Shown here one piece after another: positions 7,890-17,800 of a DNA stretch of 64,000 nt (its first letter is position 1; the number at the start of each line of letters is the position of its first letter). Origin of the DNA: Leifsonia sp. C5G2 (GTDB lineage: Bacteria > Actinomycetota > Actinomycetes > Actinomycetales > Microbacteriaceae). The notes beneath the pieces are model-generated. The model did not search any database, was not told where the DNA came from, and saw nothing but the letters and a program-made list of their open reading frames with translations. Made by a program: the position numbers and the translations under genes. The stretch is from positions 1 to 64,000 of the forward strand of contig NZ_JABFMV010000008.1 of NCBI RefSeq assembly GCF_013359685.1. Direction: 5' to 3'.

Positions 7890-9643
7890 TCGCCATCGTG
7901 ACGCGCCGGCTCCGCGCTGTAAGGGAGAGCCGCTCCCGCGGGATGGCGCTCGTGACCGTGGTGATCTTCGGCACCGTCCTGGTGATGCTGGTCGCGACGG
8001 CCGCGGCGTTCGCAAGCAGCGGCGCGGTGAAGTCGCGCACCGACGACGACTGGAACGGCGCGATGGCTGCGGCCTACGCCGGCCTGGAGGACTACAAGGC
8101 CCGGCTGGCCAACGACACGACGTACGTCCAGTACCGCAACCCGGCCTCGACCTTCAGCGCCGCCGGCTCCGGGACCCTCCCGCCGACCACCAACCCCGCC
8201 TTCGGCCTCGGAACGGGCAGCAACAGCTGGGCGCAGGTGCCCGGCGACTCGGGCTCCCCGTCTCGCGCGTACTTCCGGTACGAGGTCGACAATTCCCAGT
8301 ACGCCAGCTCGGGCATCGTGCGTCTGCGGTCGACGGGAAAGGTCGGCTCGGAGGTGCGCTCCATCGTGGTCAACGTGAAGCAGACAGGATTCATCGACTT
8401 CCTCTACTTCACCGACTTCGAGGTCAAGGACCCGGCGCAGTCGAAGGCCAGCTGTGCGACCTCGAGCGGCAAGCCGAATTACGCGTGGTTCTACTCGACC
8501 AACACCCACGACAGCAACTGCACGGAGATCCAGTTCGGGCCGAACGACGTGATCAACGGGCCCCTGCACTCCAACGACACCCTGCTCATCTGCGGCTCGA
8601 CCTTCAACGGAAAGGTGACGACGGCGAACACGAAGTCGCCGTACTACAAGAAGGCGTCGGGATGCTCCAACCCGACGTTCAAGCAGGGCGTCCCCACGCC
8701 CGATTCGTCGATCGGGATGCCGCAGACGAACCTGCAGATGAAGACCGAGACGCGCACCGACCTCCCGGACTCGGTCAAGCGGCCGGGATGCCTCTACACC
8801 GGTCCGACGGTGATCACCTTCACCGGCGACGGGAAGATGAACGTCAAATCGCCGTTCACCAAGCTGACGCAGGTCGTCGGCGATCCGGCGACCGGCGGCA
8901 CCGCCGCGCCCATGTGCGGCGCGGTCGGGACCGGTGCCAACCAGCTCGGTTCGACCGGGGGAGCGACCATCGACGTCATCCCGCAGAACCTCATCTACGT
9001 CCAGAACGTCCCCGGTTCCGACGACAAGAACTACACGGCCTCCGGGACGTGGCCGGCGAACTTCACCTGCAACACCTCCGGCAACGGCTGGACCTTCGGC
9101 GGCACGGCGTACCCCATGACGGGAGAGACGGTGCCGAGCGCCAACCCGGCCCACTACGGGTGCCGGAACGGCGACGTCTTCGTCCAGGGGACGGTGCACG
9201 GCCAGGTGACCGTCGCGGCCCAGAACTACGTCTACATCACCGGGAACCTCACCTATCAGGACAACACGAAGGACATGCTCGGTCTGGTCGGGAACAACGC
9301 CGTATGGGTGTGGAACCCGTTCAAGGACTCCTCGACGCCTCTGCTCGGAACCGACCGCACCATCTATGCGGCCATCCTCTCCGTCGGGCACACCTTCATG
9401 GTGCAGAACTACGACATCGGGCCGGCCCGCGGCAGCCTCAACATCTACGGGGCGATCGCCCAGGAGTACCGCGGAACCGTGGGAACTGCAGCCGGCAACG
9501 GATACATCAAGAACTACAACTACGACCCGCGTTTCAAGTACACCGCGCCGCCCAAGTTCCTGTCTCCCGTCTCGACGACCTACGGCGTGAGCACCCTGGT
9601 CGAGGTCCCGAAGGCATTCAAACCCGACGGGAGCGCAGGATGA
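7886..9643 (+). CDS. PilX-like minor pilin with very large C-terminal region, candidate tip protein
   Basis: A 585-residue protein. After a basic leader, RG is followed by MALVTVVIFGTVLVMLVATA, the PilX/GspK type of N-terminus. The mature position 5 is Thr, not Glu, as in tip-located GspK/PilX pilins. The C-terminal 450 residues are beta-rich, with GP-LHSNDTLLICGS and later ITGNLTYQD segments, similar in style to bactofilin-like or beta-helix domains found in large PilX-like proteins. Several Cys pairs could form disulfides. The GTG start overlaps the PilW-like stop (GTGA). Role as a tip adhesin is inference. Confidence 0.8.
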   Translation: MIAIVTRRLRAVRESRSRGMALVTVVIFGTVLVMLVATAAAFASSGAVKSRTDDDWNGAMAAAYAGLEDYKARLANDTTYVQYRNPASTFSAAGSGTLPPTTNPAFGLGTGSNSWAQVPGDSGSPSRAYFRYEVDNSQYASSGIVRLRSTGKVGSEVRSIVVNVKQTGFIDFLYFTDFEVKDPAQSKASCATSSGKPNYAWFYSTNTHDSNCTEIQFGPNDVINGPLHSNDTLLICGSTFNGKVTTANTKSPYYKKASGCSNPTFKQGVPTPDSSIGMPQTNLQMKTETRTDLPDSVKRPGCLYTGPTVITFTGDGKMNVKSPFTKLTQVVGDPATGGTAAPMCGAVGTGANQLGSTGGATIDVIPQNLIYVQNVPGSDDKNYTASGTWPANFTCNTSGNGWTFGGTAYPMTGETVPSANPAHYGCRNGDVFVQGTVHGQVTVAAQNYVYITGNLTYQDNTKDMLGLVGNNAVWVWNPFKDSSTPLLGTDRTIYAAILSVGHTFMVQNYDIGPARGSLNIYGAIAQEYRGTVGTAAGNGYIKNYNYDPRFKYTAPPKFLSPVSTTYGVSTLVEVPKAFKPDGSAG

Positions 9644-10491
9644 TCTGGTCACAGGACAGCGCGGTGCTCTGGTCCCTCCTCGTGCTGGGCGGAGTGGTCG
9701 GCCTGGCGGTGGGTTCCTTCCTCAATGTGGTGGTCTACCGGTTGCCCGCCGGCGGCTCCCTGGTCGCACCGGCGAGCTCATGCCCCGACTGCGGGGCCGC
9801 CATCCGGTCGTACGACAACATCCCGGTGCTCTCCTGGCTCCTCCTCCGAGGACGGTGTCGCGACTGCCGTCGGCCCATCAGCGCGCGTTACCCGGCTGTC
9901 GAGGCACTGACCGCGATCCTCTTCGTCGTCGTCGCCGTGGTGTTCGTTCCTCCTATCGTCGGCTCGCACTCCGTCGTCGGCTCCATCGCGGGCGTGCTCG
10001 GCCTCCTCGCGTTCCTCTACCTCGCCGCCATCAGCGTGACGCTGGCCCTCATCGACATCGACACGAGGACCCTGCCCAACGCCATCGTCCTCCCGTCGTA
10101 TCCGGTCGCCTCGATTCTGCTCGGGGGTGCACTGGTGCTCCGCGGCGACCTCGACCACCTCATCTCGGCCGCGGTCGGAGGGGCAGCGCTCTTCGCCTTC
10201 TACCTGGTCCTCGCGCTGGTGCGACCGGACGGGATGGGGTACGGCGACGTCAAGCTCGCCGGTGTTCTGGGGCTCTACCTCGGTGCGCTCGGGTGGCCGC
10301 AGCTGGCCATCGGTGCGTTCGCCGCATTCGTGCTCGGCGGGCTGTTCGGCGTCGTGCTGTTGATCACCCGCAGGGCCACGCGCTCCAGCGGGATACCGTT
10401 CGGGCCCTGGATGCTCGCCGGCGCGTGGCTCGGGATCCTGTTCGGCGGCCCCCTGTGGTCCGGCTATCTCGCACTGATCGGTCTCGGCTGA
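9640..10491 (+). CDS. pilD: Type IV prepilin peptidase/N-methylase PilD
   Basis: Membrane aspartyl protease that cleaves prepilins after Gly and usually N-methylates the new N-terminus. It has 283 residues with about seven or eight hydrophobic segments. The N-terminal GSFLNVVVYRLP motif is followed by two zinc-type CxxC pairs (CPDC and CRDC). The catalytic aspartates are in LIDIDTRTLPN and in MGYGDVKLAG (GD of the GxGD motif). The start ATG overlaps the previous stop (ATGA). All four prepilins encoded just upstream are its expected substrates. Confidence 0.94.
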   Translation: MIWSQDSAVLWSLLVLGGVVGLAVGSFLNVVVYRLPAGGSLVAPASSCPDCGAAIRSYDNIPVLSWLLLRGRCRDCRRPISARYPAVEALTAILFVVVAVVFVPPIVGSHSVVGSIAGVLGLLAFLYLAAISVTLALIDIDTRTLPNAIVLPSYPVASILLGGALVLRGDLDHLISAAVGGAALFAFYLVLALVRPDGMGYGDVKLAGVLGLYLGALGWPQLAIGAFAAFVLGGLFGVVLLITRRATRSSGIPFGPWMLAGAWLGILFGGPLWSGYLALIGLG

Positions 10492-10512
10492 GCGCCGGGA
10501 GAAGGAGGAATG

Positions 10513-11562
10513 ATGGCGACGAGCATCGTGGGCGTCGATATCGGCAACGGGGTACTCCGTGCGGTGGAGGTGGCGGACGCGGCCAAGCCCCGGCCGACGC
10601 TCCTCCGGCACGCGGAGGTCGCGCTGCCGGAGGGGGCGGCCAGCCGCGGCGAGGTCCTCGAACCCAACACCGTCGCAGCCGCGCTGCGCCAGCTGTGGAG
10701 CATCGGCGGCTTCAAGTCCAAGAACGTGATCCTCGGGATGGGGAACCAGCGGGTCCTCGCTCGTGACCTCTCGATGCCGGCGATGTCACTGGAGCGCATC
10801 AAGGAGTCGCTTCCCTTCCACGTCCAGGACATGCTTCCGGTGCCGGTCGCCGAGGCCCTGCTCGACTTCTATCCGGTGTCCCACGGCCAGGGCGAGTCGG
10901 GTCCCGTCGTGAACGGTCTCCTGGTGGCCGCCGTCAAGGACGCGGTGCTCGCCAATGTGCGCGCCGCCGAGCTGGCCGGCCTCACCCCCGTCGACGTCGA
11001 TCTGATCCCGTTCGCACTCAACCGGGTGCTGGTCACCCGCCCGCGGCTGGCCGGCAGTATCGCGCTGATCCAGATCGGGAGCAGCACGACGACGGTGGTG
11101 ATCTCGGTGGACGGCGTCCCGCACTTCGTCCGGATCATCCCGACCGGAGGTGCCGACCTGACCGAAGCCCTGTACGGGGGATTGGAGATCGCGCCCCACG
11201 AGGCGGAGGCGATCAAGCGCTCCCTCGGCCTCGCGACGCAGGTCTCCGGTCCGGACGAGCAGCGGGCGGTGGAGATCATCTACCTGCACGCGAACGAACT
11301 CCTCACCAGCCTGCGCAACACGGTCAACTATTTCGTCAACACGCGCGCGGACGCCCGCATCGACGGCGTGGTGCTGACGGGCGGCGGCGCCTCCCTCCGA
11401 GGGCTGCCCGACGCCCTGGCGGAGATGACGCGGCTTCCGGTCACGACAGGCGATCCCTTCCTCGGTCTCGGCCTCTCGCGTTCCCTCGACGCCGACGAAC
11501 TGCGGGCGAAGCGATCCAGCCTCGCCGTCGCGCTCGGATTGACGATGGGACGGGCGGCATGA
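10513..11562 (+). CDS. pilM: Type IV pilus assembly protein PilM (actin-like ATPase)
   Basis: Cytoplasmic actin-fold protein that binds the N-terminus of PilN and links it to the motor. Of the two adjacent ATGs at 10510 and 10513, the second is preferred because AAGGAGG (10502-10508) would otherwise abut the start. It gives 349 residues. The N-terminal phosphate-binding loop VGVDIGNG and the C-terminal adenosine-binding LTGGGASLRGLP are those of the FtsA/PilM family. It overlaps pilN by ATGA. Confidence 0.92.
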   Translation: MATSIVGVDIGNGVLRAVEVADAAKPRPTLLRHAEVALPEGAASRGEVLEPNTVAAALRQLWSIGGFKSKNVILGMGNQRVLARDLSMPAMSLERIKESLPFHVQDMLPVPVAEALLDFYPVSHGQGESGPVVNGLLVAAVKDAVLANVRAAELAGLTPVDVDLIPFALNRVLVTRPRLAGSIALIQIGSSTTTVVISVDGVPHFVRIIPTGGADLTEALYGGLEIAPHEAEAIKRSLGLATQVSGPDEQRAVEIIYLHANELLTSLRNTVNYFVNTRADARIDGVVLTGGGASLRGLPDALAEMTRLPVTTGDPFLGLGLSRSLDADELRAKRSSLAVALGLTMGRAA

Positions 11563-12272
11563 TCGGCAAGAAGAAGCAGAAGGCCGCGGAGACGGCTCCC
11601 GAGGAGACCGCCCGGGCGATGACGGCAGAGCGCATCGTGGTCGGCTTCGAGCCCCGCGTCTCCCTCATCCCGCCGGAGGTCGTGGCGGGTCGGCGGGCCA
11701 AAGCGATGCGGCGCTCGCTCCTGTGGGGAGTGCTCGGCGTCGTCGCCGTCACCATCGCCGGAATCGGTGGCACGGCCGCGCTGGGACTGCAGGCGCAGCT
11801 CGGGCTGGCCTCCGCTCAAGCGCAGACGACGGAGCTGCTCGCGGAACAGCACACGTTCATCGAGGTGAGGAAGGTGCAGGACCAGGTGGCCCTCACCCAG
11901 GCGGCCCAGCAGGTCGGCGCCTCGACGGAGATCGATTGGAAGGACTACCTCCAGAAGGTCCAGGCGACCCTTCCCGCCGACGCGACCATGACGTCGGTCA
12001 CGGTCGATTCCGCGACGCCGCTCGCGACCTACGAGCAGCCCACGGCGCCCCTGCAGGGAGCGCGCGTCGCGACCCTCACGTTCCAGGCGACGAGCCCGGT
12101 GCTCCCGGTCGTGCCCGCGTGGCTCACCTCGCTCGCCACGCTGCCCGGATTCGCCGACGCGACGCCGGGGTCGGTGACCCTGGACGAGACCACGAAGCTC
12201 TATACGGTCACCATCACGATGCACATCAACGACGCGGCGTACGACAAGCGCTTCGATCCGAAGGGGAAGTGA
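11559..12272 (+). CDS. pilN: Type IV pilus assembly protein PilN
   Basis: Bitopic membrane protein that pairs with PilO and docks on PilM. It has 237 residues. A cytoplasmic N-terminal tail contains VSLIPPEV, which corresponds to the conserved INLLP-type PilM-binding motif. One transmembrane helix (about 55-80) is followed by a coiled-coil segment and a ferredoxin-like periplasmic-type domain; here it would face the cell-wall side, as this is a monoderm. The start overlaps pilM. Confidence 0.88.
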   Translation: MIGKKKQKAAETAPEETARAMTAERIVVGFEPRVSLIPPEVVAGRRAKAMRRSLLWGVLGVVAVTIAGIGGTAALGLQAQLGLASAQAQTTELLAEQHTFIEVRKVQDQVALTQAAQQVGASTEIDWKDYLQKVQATLPADATMTSVTVDSATPLATYEQPTAPLQGARVATLTFQATSPVLPVVPAWLTSLATLPGFADATPGSVTLDETTKLYTVTITMHINDAAYDKRFDPKGK

Positions 12273-12274
12273 TC

Positions 12275-13033
12275 ATGGACAGGAACCGGCTCTGGGTGAT
12301 CGGCAGCGTTCTCGTCATGGCCCTGATCCTCACGGGAGGCTGGGTGGTGGGCATCCAGCCTCAGCTCGGCGCGATCGCCGACGCGGATGTTCAGAGGGCT
12401 GCCGTCGATCAGACGAACGCGCGCAACCTCCGGGTGCTCGAGCAGCTCAAGAAGGACTCCGCCGATCTGCCGAAGCTCAAGTCCAGACTCGCCGAACTCG
12501 CCGCGTCGGTTCCGGACGGGTCCAGCATCCCCACCTTCACCGACCAGTTGAACGCGCTCTACACCAGCAGTCACGTCATCTGCGTCGACCAGGCCTTCGC
12601 GGACGCGGTGGCATATAAGCCGGTCGTCCCGGCCGCCGCGGCCCCCGCCGCTCCCTCCGGGTCGTCGACCCCGGCGCCGACGGCCACTCCGACGCCGACG
12701 CCCGCTGTGCCGACGGCCGCGCCGGCGGGCGTCCCGCCGGTCGCGAACGCCCTCATCACCTCCCAGAACTTCGCCGCTCAGCCCGTGACGATCACCGTCC
12801 GCGGTCAGTACGCCGACATCCTGAACTTCGTGAACGGCCTGCAGACCGGGCCGCGGCTGTTCCTGGTGACGGCTCTCAGCACCGCGCCGACGACGGGGAC
12901 GGACGCGGCGCCCGGGTCGCTCGACGGCAAGATCGCCGGCTACATCTATTCGCTGACCGCACCCGCGGCTGCGTCGGTCTCCGGCACGGGAGCGCCATCG
13001 AGCAGCGGCTCGACTGCAGAGGCCTCCAAATGA
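12275..13033 (+). CDS. pilO: Type IV pilus assembly protein PilO-like
   Basis: A 252-residue bitopic membrane protein. The transmembrane segment lies at residues 7-27, followed by a heptad-rich stretch (about 40-75), a globular region, a Pro/Thr/Ala-rich linker near 115-150, and the C-terminal domain with YADILNFVNGLQTGPRLFLV, which is characteristic of PilO. The ATG at 12275 is placed about 7 bases after AGGGGAA; a GTG at 12269 in the same frame is too close to it. Last gene of the pilus operon. No PilQ or PilP follows, as expected without an outer membrane. Confidence 0.82.
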   Translation: MDRNRLWVIGSVLVMALILTGGWVVGIQPQLGAIADADVQRAAVDQTNARNLRVLEQLKKDSADLPKLKSRLAELAASVPDGSSIPTFTDQLNALYTSSHVICVDQAFADAVAYKPVVPAAAAPAAPSGSSTPAPTATPTPTPAVPTAAPAGVPPVANALITSQNFAAQPVTITVRGQYADILNFVNGLQTGPRLFLVTALSTAPTTGTDAAPGSLDGKIAGYIYSLTAPAAASVSGTGAPSSSGSTAEASK

Positions 13034-13072
13034 ACGCCCGGACGAGCTGAGACCCCCAGCGGTACGCCTCCC

Positions 13073-13100
13073 TGGACACCGGCCGTCCCGTTGCTACAGT
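13073..13100 (+). promoter_or_regulatory. Candidate sigma70-type promoter for the 13142 gene
   Basis: TGGACA (13073-13078) and TACAGT (13095-13100) are separated by 16 bases, one and two mismatches from the -35 and -10 consensus. Transcription would start near 13107, leaving a leader of about 35 bases with GGAGG at 13129-13133. This suggests the 13142 gene is not simply read from the pilus operon. Confidence 0.5.
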
Positions 13101-13141
13101 GGGCGACGACGGGACCCGCCGGGTCCATGGAGGTGCCACTG

Positions 13142-14284
13142 ATGAGCGACACGCCGGATTCCGCGCCGAAGCGGTCGACGTACGAGCCCGGACCGGAGTC
13201 CGAGCAGCCTGCCGCCGAGCAGGTCGCTCCGGCGACGGCCCCCGCCGAGTCGGCGGCCGCCGAGCCGGCCACGGACACCGGCGCGCAGACCGTCGAGCCG
13301 CCGTCGAACCCTGTCTCCGCCCGCGGCCACGTGAACCGGCCGGCCGAGGACGGCGAGCCGCAGGCCGCGCCCGCTGCTCCCGCCGAGCCGGCTCGTCCCG
13401 CCGCCATCGCCGAGCCGGAGCCGGTCACGGCCAGCGACGACGAGGTGGCCGCCGCGATCGCCCGCAACAGTGCGCAGCCGGGGGCGACCGCCGCCGGTGA
13501 CGCCACGGTCGACACCGCCTCCCCGGTCGAGTCGGCCACGCCGGTGATCGTCGCCGCGGAGGCCGCGAACGTCCGCCAGGCGGACACCGCCGGTGTCCCG
13601 GACACCGCCACCGCCGCCTACGGCACCGCCCCGGCGGCCGCCGCCACCGCCGCCGTGACCGCCGCGGCCCCCGCGCCCCAGCCGGTCGCCCCCATCTACC
13701 TGCAGCGCCCCGAGCCGCCGAAGAAGAAGAGCAACCGCGGCGTCGGCATCCTGATTGCCCTCGTCGGCACGGTGGCCTTCGCCGTGCTGTGGGTCGCCGC
13801 CGTGCTCGTCGTCGGCTCGCTGCTGACGCCGAGCAACGAGTTCGGTCCGGCGCTCCGCGAGTTCTTCACCGGCGGCAACGCGGTCGGGCTTCGCGGCTGG
13901 GCGCCCGTGCTGGCGTTCTTCATCGGGATGGTCGTCCTCGTCCAGATCCTGAACCGCGCCCGCTGGTGGGCCTACATCCTCGGCGGGCTGTTCGTGGCCG
14001 TGTTCGTGTACTTCGTCTACATCGGCGCGAGCCTGATCGAGGGGCAGTACTGGCTGCGCACGCCCAACGAGTTCGCGATCCTGCTGCGCGCCACCTGGGT
14101 GAACCCGTTCGCGGTGCTCGCCGGCGTGATCGCCCGCGAGATCTCGATCTGGACGGGCGCCTGGCTCGCGGCTCGCGGCCGCAAGCTGAAGGCCCGCAAC
14201 GCGGAGGCGCAGGCGGACTACGAGCAGCAGCTCGCCGACGCCCAGAACCAGGCCGTCACCGCTTACGCGCAGCAGGGCTACTGA
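13142..14284 (+). CDS. Membrane protein with long disordered N-terminus, unknown function
   Basis: A 380-residue protein. About the first 190 residues are low-complexity, rich in Ala, Pro, Glu and Thr and probably disordered and cytoplasmic. A basic KKKSNRG stretch leads into about four transmembrane helices (near 200-345). The C-terminal tail is charged and probably helical (QADYEQQLADAQNQAV). I do not recognise a family. The ATG at 13142 has GGAGG 8 bases upstream, so an in-frame start further upstream is not needed. It may be co-transcribed with the next membrane protein gene, which starts 15 bases on. Confidence 0.75.
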   Translation: MSDTPDSAPKRSTYEPGPESEQPAAEQVAPATAPAESAAAEPATDTGAQTVEPPSNPVSARGHVNRPAEDGEPQAAPAAPAEPARPAAIAEPEPVTASDDEVAAAIARNSAQPGATAAGDATVDTASPVESATPVIVAAEAANVRQADTAGVPDTATAAYGTAPAAAATAAVTAAAPAPQPVAPIYLQRPEPPKKKSNRGVGILIALVGTVAFAVLWVAAVLVVGSLLTPSNEFGPALREFFTGGNAVGLRGWAPVLAFFIGMVVLVQILNRARWWAYILGGLFVAVFVYFVYIGASLIEGQYWLRTPNEFAILLRATWVNPFAVLAGVIAREISIWTGAWLAARGRKLKARNAEAQADYEQQLADAQNQAVTAYAQQGY

Positions 14285-14299
14285 GCGGCGGTCCGCCGC

Positions 14300-14794
14300 A
14301 TGCGTGACGACCGGACGTACGCCACCGTCATCGCGTTCTTCGCGGCGGGGCTCTACCTGGCGCTGATCGTCGCCGCGTTCGGGCTGGTCTCGCTCGCGAC
14401 CGACACGGAGGTGGTGGCGGACCCTGCCATGGGTCCACTTGTCGGGCCGGTCATGGTCGGCGCGGCCACCCTGATGCTGCTCGTCTTCCTCATCGTGCTC
14501 GGGACGCGGGTCCCCGCGGACCGGCAGCGCGTCTCCCCGGGCGTCGCCCTCGGTGTCGGCGTCGCCTGCTACGCCGTCTACGCGGCGGCGGGAGCCGTCG
14601 CCGGCTCCCTGGCCGACCCGGGCGGCCCGCTGCGCTACGTCCTGTTCGCGTTCGCGCAGCTCGGCGGCTGGCCCGCGATCACGGCGGGGATCGCCGCGTT
14701 CGTCGTCACGCTGCTCTTCCAGCTGGTGCTGGTCGGCCGCTTCCGCCAACGCGGGCGCCCGCGCTGGCCGTGGGAGCGCGACGACGACGAGTAG
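14300..14794 (+). CDS. Four-helix membrane protein, unknown function
   Basis: A 164-residue protein with four predicted transmembrane helices (about 10-32, 46-66, 80-103 and 118-145) and a charged, acidic C-terminus (WERDDDE). The start lacks a strong ribosome binding site (GGCGG only), so translation may depend on the preceding gene 15 bases upstream. I cannot assign a function. It is convergent with the large FtsK-type ATPase gene, with a palindromic repeat between them. Confidence 0.7.
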   Translation: MRDDRTYATVIAFFAAGLYLALIVAAFGLVSLATDTEVVADPAMGPLVGPVMVGAATLMLLVFLIVLGTRVPADRQRVSPGVALGVGVACYAVYAAAGAVAGSLADPGGPLRYVLFAFAQLGGWPAITAGIAAFVVTLLFQLVLVGRFRQRGRPRWPWERDDDE

Positions 14795-14797
14795 CCC

Positions 14798-14863
14798 GAC
14801 TGCGGCCTGACGGAACGTCTGTGGGTGCGCGCGCGGCCGCAGACGTTCCGAACGGCAGCAGTC
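14798..14863. repeat. Dispersed palindromic repeat, copy A
   Basis: A 66-base intergenic palindrome: outer arms GACTGC/GCAGTC, inner arms GGAACGTCTG/CAGACGTTCC, and a GC-rich centre GGGTGCGCGCGCGGC. The same layout recurs at 29566, 30689 and 55445. It sits exactly between two convergent genes and overlaps the stop codon of the one on the minus strand, so it could also serve as a bidirectional terminator. It resembles REP-type elements in size and structure. Confidence 0.75.
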
Positions 14864-17800
14864 AGACCCGCACGCGGGTGGGGAGGGACGCGTCCACCAG
14901 CGGCACCTGCACGCGAGTGAACCCGCCCTTCTGGATGAGGACGCCGCGGCCGGGAGGGAACTCGGACCGGTTCAGCCGGGGCAGCGGGGTCTTCAGCAGC
15001 AGGTCGCCCTCGATCGAATCCGGCTGCAGCAGCAGGCCGCGGCGGCCGTTCTTCACCTCGCCGAGCAGCGGCCACGACGTGCCCCACGCGCTCGTCTCCG
15101 CCTCGGCGACGAGCAGGTGGTCGCTGCGGCGCACCGCACGCACGAGCTCCACGATGGGGGAGTCGGCGGGGGTCTGCAGGAAGTCCCCGATGCTCTCCAC
15201 GAACACCGCGATCCGGCCCTCGGTGTCCGGGTCGGCGATGGCGGCGGTCAGGTCCTTGGCGAGCTCGGCGGCGTCGGCGGGCGTCAGCGCGCGGTCGGTC
15301 CACAGTCCGGAGCCGGCGAGCGGCGAGCGGGCCGACCCGACGTAGTAGAGGCGCGTCTCGGCGTCGAACCGGGCGACGGCGTCGGCGATCGCCGCGAGGG
15401 CCGTGGTCCGGCCGCTCGCGGGCGGACCGGCGAGCAGCAGCGTGCCGGTCGGGTCGAAGCCCTGCGGCCCGAGGTCGCTGTCCCCGATGCCGAGCACCGG
15501 CTTCCCGCCGATGCTGTCGGGCAGCGACGCCGGGTCCAGCTCCTTCGGCATGGAGCCGACGACCGGCGCGTGCGGGATGCCGGCGCGCTCCATCGCCTCG
15601 GCGAGCCGGCGGATCGCCTCCGACTGGTCGGCGACGGCGCGCGAGCCGCCCAGCACCGCGACCTGCGTCTCGTAGCCGTCGACGATGGCGCGGCCGGGCG
15701 GGGAGGCGGGCGAGAGGATGTCGCTCGGCACGTCGAGCATCCCGTACCCGTCGTCGGCGAGGCGCAGCACGACTCGGCGCTGCACGAGCGACCCGATCGC
15801 GGTCGGCACCGCGCCCGCGCGGTCGCCGGTGAGGGCGACGTGCATGCCGAGGCGGCGGCCGTCGGCGAGGAGGTCGCGGAACACGTCGTACCACTGCGAC
15901 CGCCCGGCCGGGATCTCGAAGTCCTCGCGGAAGCTGGGGAACCCGTCGACGAGCAGCAGGATGCGCGGCTCGTCGAGCCGCCCGGTCAGCGACCGGTACT
16001 CGGTGATGTTCGACGCGTTCGCCTCGGCGAAGCGCGGGCCGCGGTCCTCCAGCGTCTCCTTGAGCATCCGGAAGAGGCGGATGATCCGCTCCGGGTCGTC
16101 GCCCGGGATGATCGAGCCGACGTGCGGCAGCTTCTCCAGCATCCGGAGGCTGCCCGCGCCGAAGTCGAGTCCGTAGACGTGCACGGGGCCGCCGCGCGGG
16201 GTGATCGCCGCGGCCGAGGCGAGCGTGCGCAGCACGGTCGACTTGCCCGAACCGCCGGTGCCGTAGACGGCCAGGTTGCCGTCGACGTCCGGCTGGAAGT
16301 ACACGGGCCGCTGCTCCTGGCGGTCCGGGATGTCGGAGACTCCGAGCAGCAGTTCGGCGTCGGTGCGCTGCCGCAGCAGCCCGAGGTCGTAGGCGGTGGC
16401 CAGCTCGTCGAGCCACGGCCGGCGCGGCGCGGGGATGTGCGCGGCCGTCTGGGCGCGGACGATGGACGCGACCAGCCGCTGCTGGTCGGTCGGCCCGAGG
16501 TCGCGCTCCGGCTCCTCGGCCGGGCGCTCCTCCTCCCAGCGCACCTCGCCGCCGAACCGCAGCTCGGCGATCTCGACGCCCGCGCGCTCCGGCTCGCGCG
16601 TGGTCCAGCCGCCGGCGTAGGCCGACTGGAACCGGACCAGGCGGGCTGGCCCGGTCTTCGCCATCCCGCGTCCGGGGATGGACGGGTCGAAGTGCGCCGC
16701 GTCGGACACCCCGACGACGTCCTGGCTGTCCGACTCGTCGGCCATCCGCAGAGCGATGCGCAGGTTGGTGTTGGCGCGCAGGTTGTCCTTGATCACGCCG
16801 GCCGGGCGCTGGGTGGCCATGATCAGGTGGATGCCGAGAGAGCGTCCGCGCTGCGCGATGTCGACCACGCCGTCCACGAACTCGGGCACCTCGCCGACGA
16901 GCGCCGCGAACTCGTCGATCACGAGCACCAGGGCGGGCGGGCTGTCCGGGTCGCCGCGCTTCTCCAGCTCCAGCAGGTCCTTCGCCTTCTTGCGGTTGAG
17001 CAGGTGCTCCCGGTGGTGCAGCTCGGCTCGGAGGCTGGTGAGCGCCCGGCGGACGAGGTGCGGACTGAGGTCGGTCACCAGGCCCACGCAGTGCGGGAGG
17101 CTGACGCAGTCCGCGAAGGCCGAACCGCCCTTGTAGTCCACGAACAGGAAGGTGACCCGGTCGGGGCTGTACTCCGCCGCCATCCCGAGCACCCACGCCT
17201 GCAGGAACTCGCTCTTTCCCGCGCCGGTGGTGCCGCCGACGAGCGCGTGCGGGCCCTGGGTGCGCAGGTCGAGGTGCATGGCGTCGACGCCGGCGGAGCC
17301 GATGGTCGCGCGCAGCGTGCCCGGACGCCGCCGTGCGGGCTTAGCGCCCGGCGTGCGGTCGTGGATGGACGCGTTCTGCCGCCAGCGGTCGACGACGGCG
17401 CTCGAAGTCTCGGCCAGTTCGTGCCCGAGCAGGGTGACGAGCGACACGGAGCGGGGCAGGTCGCTCGCGTCGGCGACGAGCGCTCCGGCGTCGATGACCG
17501 GCGCCATCCGCTTCGCGTAGTCGAGGGCGGTGGCCGCCGAGACGGGCTCGGTGACGACGTCCTCCACCGTCTCGCCGATCCGCACGAACCCGGCGCGGGC
17601 GCGGTGCGGCTGGTCGGTGTGCTGCAGGAAGGTGCGGCACACGGCGGGGAGCCGGTGCACGTCCTCCGAGATCCAGACCGGGAAGACGCCGGCATCCGCG
17701 GCCGCCTCGGCCAGCTGCACCAGGCGGGCGCGGTCGACGGCGACGTCGTCGGAGATGATGACGACGACCGCAGGCACGGGCGAGGGGGTGCCGTCGGTGG

